From Lepisosteus oculatus (Eukaryota > Chordata > Actinopteri > Semionotiformes > Lepisosteidae): 64,000 nucleotides of DNA. The stretch covers positions 8,441,284 to 8,505,283 of the forward strand of contig NC_090712.1 in NCBI RefSeq assembly GCF_040954835.1. The letters are read 5' to 3'. Position numbers and translations under genes: made by a program. Positions 60,601 to 64,000 of the stretch are shown in pieces. Position 1 is the first letter of the stretch. Every line of letters starts with the position of its first letter. The notes below the pieces were generated by a model, which worked only from the letters and a program-made list of their open reading frames with translations, was not told where the DNA came from and ran no database searches.

Positions 60601-61529
60601 CTTTGTGGGCTATTTATAAAAATGTGTTTTCTATCTCAGTTGTCTTTTCAACTCTTTTAAGCTTCCTGTTTGAAATGTCAGAACTTATATTTTCACCTTC
60701 ACCCTCGCAAATGTACGAGCATTGCAGTCTACATAACAGGAACCTGCAGCACAGAGCGTTCTTCACGGTCACAACTGTGGTGAACACAAAGAGGACGGCA
60801 TCATTGAATTTGCAAATGAATAAAGAAGGAAATATGAAAACCTGTGCCAATGCCGGGTCCCTTCCATGGAGGTAAATAATGAATTACCATAAACAATATT
60901 TTGTTTCCATGATGATCAAAAAGAAATAAAGATTTAATCTTAAACTCACACAGTTTTCAATTGTGTAGGTTTGTATTTAGACAAGTTTAACAGTTTCCTG
61001 TACATCCTATACATGTAAAAGAGAGTTCTGAACAACACCTATACTTTCAAACTATTACGGTTGTTGCAGAAGGTTTTAGACAGCAAATAAAATCTTTCAG
61101 TACTATCTGGCAACCTTCATTCTAATTTGATATATTTCTGGTCAATAAAGTTAAAATGCAATAGTAAACTGAAATGATTAACTACAATGCCATTTAGTAG
61201 AAGAAAGTGATAGCTGTATTTTAAATAATTAAACAAAGATTATCTCTAATTTATGCACAATTTCTGCAATAGTCAAGTCTTACTCGATATCCTATTTGGC
61301 AATAAATGCTACCCAAACTTGTTAACAGAATTATCAGTAAGATCTTTGTAATTTTGTTGCAGTTTAATATTTAATTGCACAGCTCTTTATAAATCTTGTT
61401 AATTTTCCAGGAAAGGCTAGACAGTTCCTGTTCATGTTCAATTTAAATAGTATAACTGAAGGAAATGGTATTTGAATCCCATCTTACCTTTTTCACTAAG
61501 TAGCCCTCTCTGATCTGTTTTGGCTCCAT
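51473..61529 (-). CDS. PLEK: PLEK, pleckstrin (9 coding exons, complete)
   Basis: Pleckstrin is a cytosolic/membrane phosphoinositide-binding protein, the major protein kinase C substrate of platelets and leukocytes, and acts in secretion and actin remodelling. Exons: 61488-61529, 56765-56920, 56092-56273, 55887-55978, 54770-54954, 54186-54290, 52966-53049, 52616-52688 and 51473-51612. All junctions are GT-AG and in phase, giving 352 residues (human 350). Order: PH1 (about 4-101, EGYLVKKGTVFNSWK), PKC sites (S113, T114 and S117 in ARKSTRRSIRLPE, the same numbering as human), DEP (about 136-221, GSTVIDWLLSN...NRQEGLMLA), and PH2 (about 244-347, KQGCLLKQGHRRKNWKVRKF). No lesion seen. Very secure. 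Confidence 0.97.
51613..52615 (-). other. PLEK intron 8
   Basis: 1.0 kb, no repeat recognised. Confidence 0.8.
52616..52688 (-). CDS. PLEK: PLEK coding exon 8 (PH2)
   Basis: Codes for GEEEPLGSIHLRGSVVTAVE and YVPD, ending in phase 1 at donor GTAAGA. Acceptor 'ccttcctag'. Confidence 0.96.
52785..52890 (-). repeat. fragment of the fish 'cacggtg..cagtg' repeat
   Basis: 'ccatccatccattatctgaa' then 'gctcattcctggtgtctggt', 'ccaggacttgtcccagaagc' and 'gcaaggcaacactgtacc' match the tail half of the family in reverse. It lies in PLEK intron 7 (52689-52965), the short intron between exons 7 and 8. Confidence 0.7.
52966..53049 (-). CDS. PLEK: PLEK coding exon 7 (PH2)
   Basis: 28 codons, GHRRKNWKVRKFILRDDP through HYYDPTK, including the basic phosphoinositide-binding loop. 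Phase 0 both ends; donor GTAAGC. Confidence 0.96.
53050..54185 (-). other. PLEK intron 6
   Basis: 1.1 kb; contains the 28S-derived fragment at 53169-53325 only about 120 bp from exon 7. Confidence 0.85.
53169..53325 (+). pseudogene. 28S rRNA 3'-end fragment with sarcin-ricin loop
   Basis: Matches the 3' end of eukaryotic 28S rRNA: 'ctcctgctcagtacgagagg', 'gaccgcagggtcagacat', 'gtgcttggctgag', 'gcgaagccaccatctgt', 'attataactgaatgcgtctg' and 'aagcagaattcc'. The sarcin-ricin loop (about 53200-53218) has one visible change (gagagggacc for gagaggaacc). About 157 bp, lying in PLEK intron 6 on the strand opposite PLEK. Not a functional rRNA gene. Confidence 0.9.
54186..54290 (-). CDS. PLEK: PLEK coding exon 6 (linker, start of PH2)
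   Basis: 35 codons, ADSGFFCEGYSSDEDVVLKE then EFRGTVIKQGCLLKQ, phase 0 both ends. The acidic Ser/Asp linker precedes the first strand of PH2. Confidence 0.96.
54291..54769 (-). other. PLEK intron 5
   Basis: 479 bp, AT-rich. Nothing recognised. Confidence 0.85.
54770..54954 (-). CDS. PLEK: PLEK coding exon 5 (DEP domain)
   Basis: Codes for STVIDWLLSNNKARNRQEGL... to DALYYF; the Trp, the basic NRQEG and LLNEGYLQP are DEP hallmarks. Phase 1 in, phase 0 out at GTAAGT. Confidence 0.96.
54955..55886 (-). other. PLEK intron 4
   Basis: 932 bp. Nothing recognised. Confidence 0.85.
55887..55978 (-). CDS. PLEK: PLEK coding exon 4
   Basis: Codes for ELYVLMKDQESGVKELKLEK through FNHCFT and leads into the DEP domain. 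Acceptor 'ctttctttcag', donor GTAGTA, ends in phase 1. Confidence 0.95.
56092..56273 (-). CDS. PLEK: PLEK coding exon 3 (end of PH1, PKC sites)
   Basis: Residues 67-126 plus two bases. Contains the PH1 C-terminal helix (LEEKEAWVKDIKRAI) and ARKSTRRSIRLPE with the three PKC-phosphorylated residues. Ends in phase 2 at donor GTAATG. Confidence 0.96.
56274..56764 (-). other. PLEK intron 2
   Basis: 491 bp, AT-rich. Nothing recognised. Confidence 0.85.
56765..56920 (-). CDS. PLEK: PLEK coding exon 2 (PH1)
   Basis: 52 codons from GTVFNSWKVMWVVL to DFGKRM, both ends phase 0; donor GTAAAA. Core of the first PH domain, including the Trp-Lys of strand 2. Confidence 0.96.
56921..61487 (-). other. PLEK intron 1
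   Basis: 4.6 kb, AT-rich. I see no exon and no clear repeat. The open frame 57118-57549 (143 codons, plus strand) has no recognisable similarity and is taken as chance. Confidence 0.75.
61488..61529 (-). CDS. PLEK: PLEK coding exon 1
   Basis: 14 codons, MEPKQIREGYLVKK, then donor GTAAGA, phase 0. This is the first strand of PH1 with basic lipid-facing residues. It is separated from exon 2 by a 4.6-kb intron. Confidence 0.96.
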
Positions 61530-61666
61530 CTTCCCAAATGTTCACTGTCTGTTTGTGTTCTTAATTTGAGCACTCTTTGTAGCTCGTTTACTCCCCACTA
61601 GCAAACTCAATGTCTTACTTCAATTTCAGAACGGTTCCTTAAACTGTCAATCACGTGGGAACAGAG

Positions 61667-61676
61667 CTTATATAAT
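61667..61676 (-). promoter_or_regulatory. PLEK: PLEK TATA-like box
   Basis: The minus strand reads ATTATATAAG about 138 bp upstream of the ATG, which would put the start of transcription near 61640 and give a leader of about 110 nt. Inferred from sequence only. Confidence 0.5.
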
Positions 61677-61684
61677 TTCCTCTC
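61677..61684 (-). promoter_or_regulatory. PLEK: PU.1/ETS-type site GAGAGGAA next to the TATA-like box
   Basis: The minus strand reads GAGAGGAA, matching the PU.1 core (GAGGAA), directly upstream of the TATA-like box. PU.1 sites near the start are common in myeloid and platelet-lineage genes, which suits PLEK. Confidence 0.45.
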
Positions 61685-64000
61685 TCATATCTCAGCTCAG
61701 AGAGCTGTTATGTGGTCAGTCCTTACACTTCGGGAGTTTTTTTTTTCACAACACATGGTATTCAGAACGTTCCACCCCCATAACTCATTACCATGGCATC
61801 ACAGATGAAACGTTTAATTGCAGATAAAATATCTAATTATGCATAAGAACATCTTGCACTGAGTGTCTGAGATGTTCACTTATTTTCTATTTTCCTCACA
61901 TCAAAGGCCTTGTTTTCTTAATTTGAAATATGCCTGCAATAGAAAGTAGCACAGGAATGTACCTTGGCCCTGAAATGCAGAAAAATGTGACTGAATGAAT
62001 ACAGTTTTCAAAATGCTCCCCACCCCACAAACACATACTCCCTTATTAATCAGTATTATGGTATTTTATCTGCACAAACTAAAATGTTGATATTTCTTAA
62101 GAATAAAAATGTCAGTAGCCTAAGATTCTTGTTCACTTTACCAGAAGGTACTGCCAATTGTCTCTAAATCCCAAATCCTGCCTTTTCCTCAAATCTGTTA
62201 AGGTACTGTTTAAAATAAAGAAATAGCCCTCTCATCTCTTTATGAGAAAGACATTATTTGTGACTAGAGTAGTGGAGTTATCATGTTACAAAGGTGTGTC
62301 CACTTTAATAGAAACATAAAGCTCATATGCTTTATGGAAGAAAATAATATATTCACTTTTTAAATTCTTCAAACATTCACTGACACGCTCCTCAAAGTAT
62401 GTGTGCACAGGTCAGTAGTTTAAAGCAGGAAATTGACACATCTACAGAAATATATTGTGTAAAGAGAAACTGAGTTGAAGGTCTCAAGCTGTAGGGTGAT
62501 CAGGTCACACAAGCGCTGTATGGTGAAGAAAACAGTCCTTGATATTTTATACTGAATGGTCCTATCCTTGGTGTGTTGTCCTTGTTTTTAAAAGTATGAT
62601 ATCTGAGAGGCTACATCAGGGCCTTCCTAGGGTAAATGAGTCTTCAGATTTGGATGCAATTAGAAAGAACTAAAAATTCAAAATCAAGAACATTAGAGGC
62701 AAATGACTAAATGCATATAACAAGTACTCTCTACTCTCTACTCCGTATTACATGCGGATTGTGTATCTACAGTATAGCTGTATATTGTTATACAGGTATA
62801 AGTGTTTTAATATACACGGTGCCTGTCCGGCAGTCAAAATGCTTTGTTTTCTTACATGGAGAGTGTGAGCAGACACTGTAGACCTTAGCGTCCTACCACA
62901 CCCCTGTTTAGGTGCCATGTGACACACAGGACACACTCAACAGATACACCAGTTAACCTAGCCTTTAGAGACACAAGAGCTGTGAAGGAGCAGTGCTGTC
63001 CTGCATATCACCTTGTAATCCACAATCCCCTACAAATCAAGACCTGGAGTATGATATTATACAGTATTGTTAAGTGATACAAAAAGCAGACAAAAAAAGC
63101 ATATAAAAACAGAAAAAAAACAACCATGGAAAAGGAAGAGGCACTTCGAGTGTGCCTGCAAAGACGAAGCGAGATGAAAATAGAGATGTCCCCATAAAGA
63201 GATTTGAACTTGTTTGTCTTGTGTCAGCCTATTTGACACAACGCAAGCTGCAGTTTCCCCACCGAGACAATCGCTGGCTTCCGGCGTTTGATATCACACG
63301 CTGCCTGTTCTATCATGCTGTGGTTGGTTGAGACATGAGCCGGGGAATTGCATCATGGGCGAAGGAAAGTGTAACCGCACCTTTAGTTAAAAAGTCATTT
63401 TTAGTGCAGCGAAAGACAAAGTGTCTTTTATGTTGTTGTTTTTTTTTTGTTGAGAGGCATGGGTTCTACTTTCACTAGAACAGAGGCAACACTACATAAT
63501 TCGTACAGTTACTAGAACTATAGTGTAAACGTGCAAGTAGTATGGGACCTGAACAGCTGCAGTACGTCGTAATTGTGCACATTATAGGGAGTTCCTTGTT
63601 TATCTTTCCAGTTTTGCTTAAGAGACCTAACGCAGACGAGCAGGATCTCTGCCGTTTTTTCTTACATTGTACGTGCGTGTGCTCACTAGTCACACCTTGC
63701 ATCTAAATCGATTTGTGCAGTAGCTCGGTTGTGCTGACGTTCCCATGTTTGCGATACTGCACCTTTAATGATTGGTTCCAGAAGAAATTAACAGACGAGA
63801 ATAATAATTACATTTAATGCTCATTTTATTATGAGCTATTTCATTTCTAGAGTTGCAGTTGGGAACAAATACATGAGCAAAAAGTAAAAAAAAATCCGAA
63901 TTTCGTAAAATATAGTGTAGTTGATTCTTCCCCTGGAATGCATGTACAAGACTGGAAGGAAAAACTGGAAAGAAAGTGCATTGAATATAATTTGAATGAA

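Larger units (their letters stand above)
61530..64000. other. PLEK upstream flank
   Basis: Apart from the promoter motifs, no exon or clear repeat is seen. The stretch 63235-63385 is richer in G, C and CpG than its surroundings and includes 'gcttccggcg' and 'gggaattgcatcatgggcg', so it might be a promoter of a neighbouring gene outside the window. That is an inference from composition. Confidence 0.5.

Noticed and set aside
1-64000. CRISPR array, operon or prokaryotic-type system
   Set aside because: Split genes with GT-AG introns, vertebrate families and fish repeats show this is a vertebrate nuclear locus; no regularly spaced repeats were seen.

Overview
This is about 64 kb of vertebrate nuclear DNA, most likely from a ray-finned fish. 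It is AT-rich, has long introns with GT-AG boundaries, and carries fish-type interspersed repeats: the family with 'cacggtg..cagtg..tagcattgccgcctcacag', a Tc1-like fossil, and the 'gtaagttg.tttggataaa' tail. Three protein genes can be read exon by exon: APLF, FBXO48 and PLEK. As I recall, the same three genes are neighbours in the tetrapod genome (human 2p14). The repeat flavour and intron sizes fit a non-teleost fish such as a gar or bowfin, but I cannot prove the species.

Layout. 1-3482: APLF 3' flank with old repeats. 3483-42925, minus strand: APLF, ten coding exons over 39 kb, predicted 514 or 515 residues, with an FHA domain, a Ku-binding motif, two PBZ zinc fingers and an acidic C-terminus. 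42926-46045: a bidirectional promoter shared by APLF and FBXO48, with two outward-facing ZNF143/Staf-like motifs. 46046-46994, plus strand: FBXO48, two coding exons, 152 residues. 46995-51472: intergenic. 51473-61529, minus strand: PLEK (pleckstrin), nine coding exons, 352 residues, PH-DEP-PH. 61530-64000: PLEK promoter (TATA-like box plus PU.1-type site) and upstream flank.

The gene products do not form one pathway. APLF works in non-homologous DNA end joining and poly(ADP-ribose)-guided repair. FBXO48 is a small F-box substrate adaptor for SCF ubiquitin ligases. Pleckstrin is the main protein kinase C substrate of platelets and leukocytes. They are linked by old synteny, and APLF and FBXO48 probably also by a shared promoter.

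The rest is intron and spacer holding mobile-element remains. These include a TTAA-flanked, Kolobok-like 565-bp element with a THAP-domain remnant, a dead Tc1 copy, a palindromic insertion with a 14-bp target duplication and hammerhead-like core strings, a tRNA-derived SINE, a 28S rRNA fragment that includes the sarcin-ricin loop, and two recent duplications. I found no new gene system. The palindromic family and the THAP/TTAA element are the observations most worth following up.
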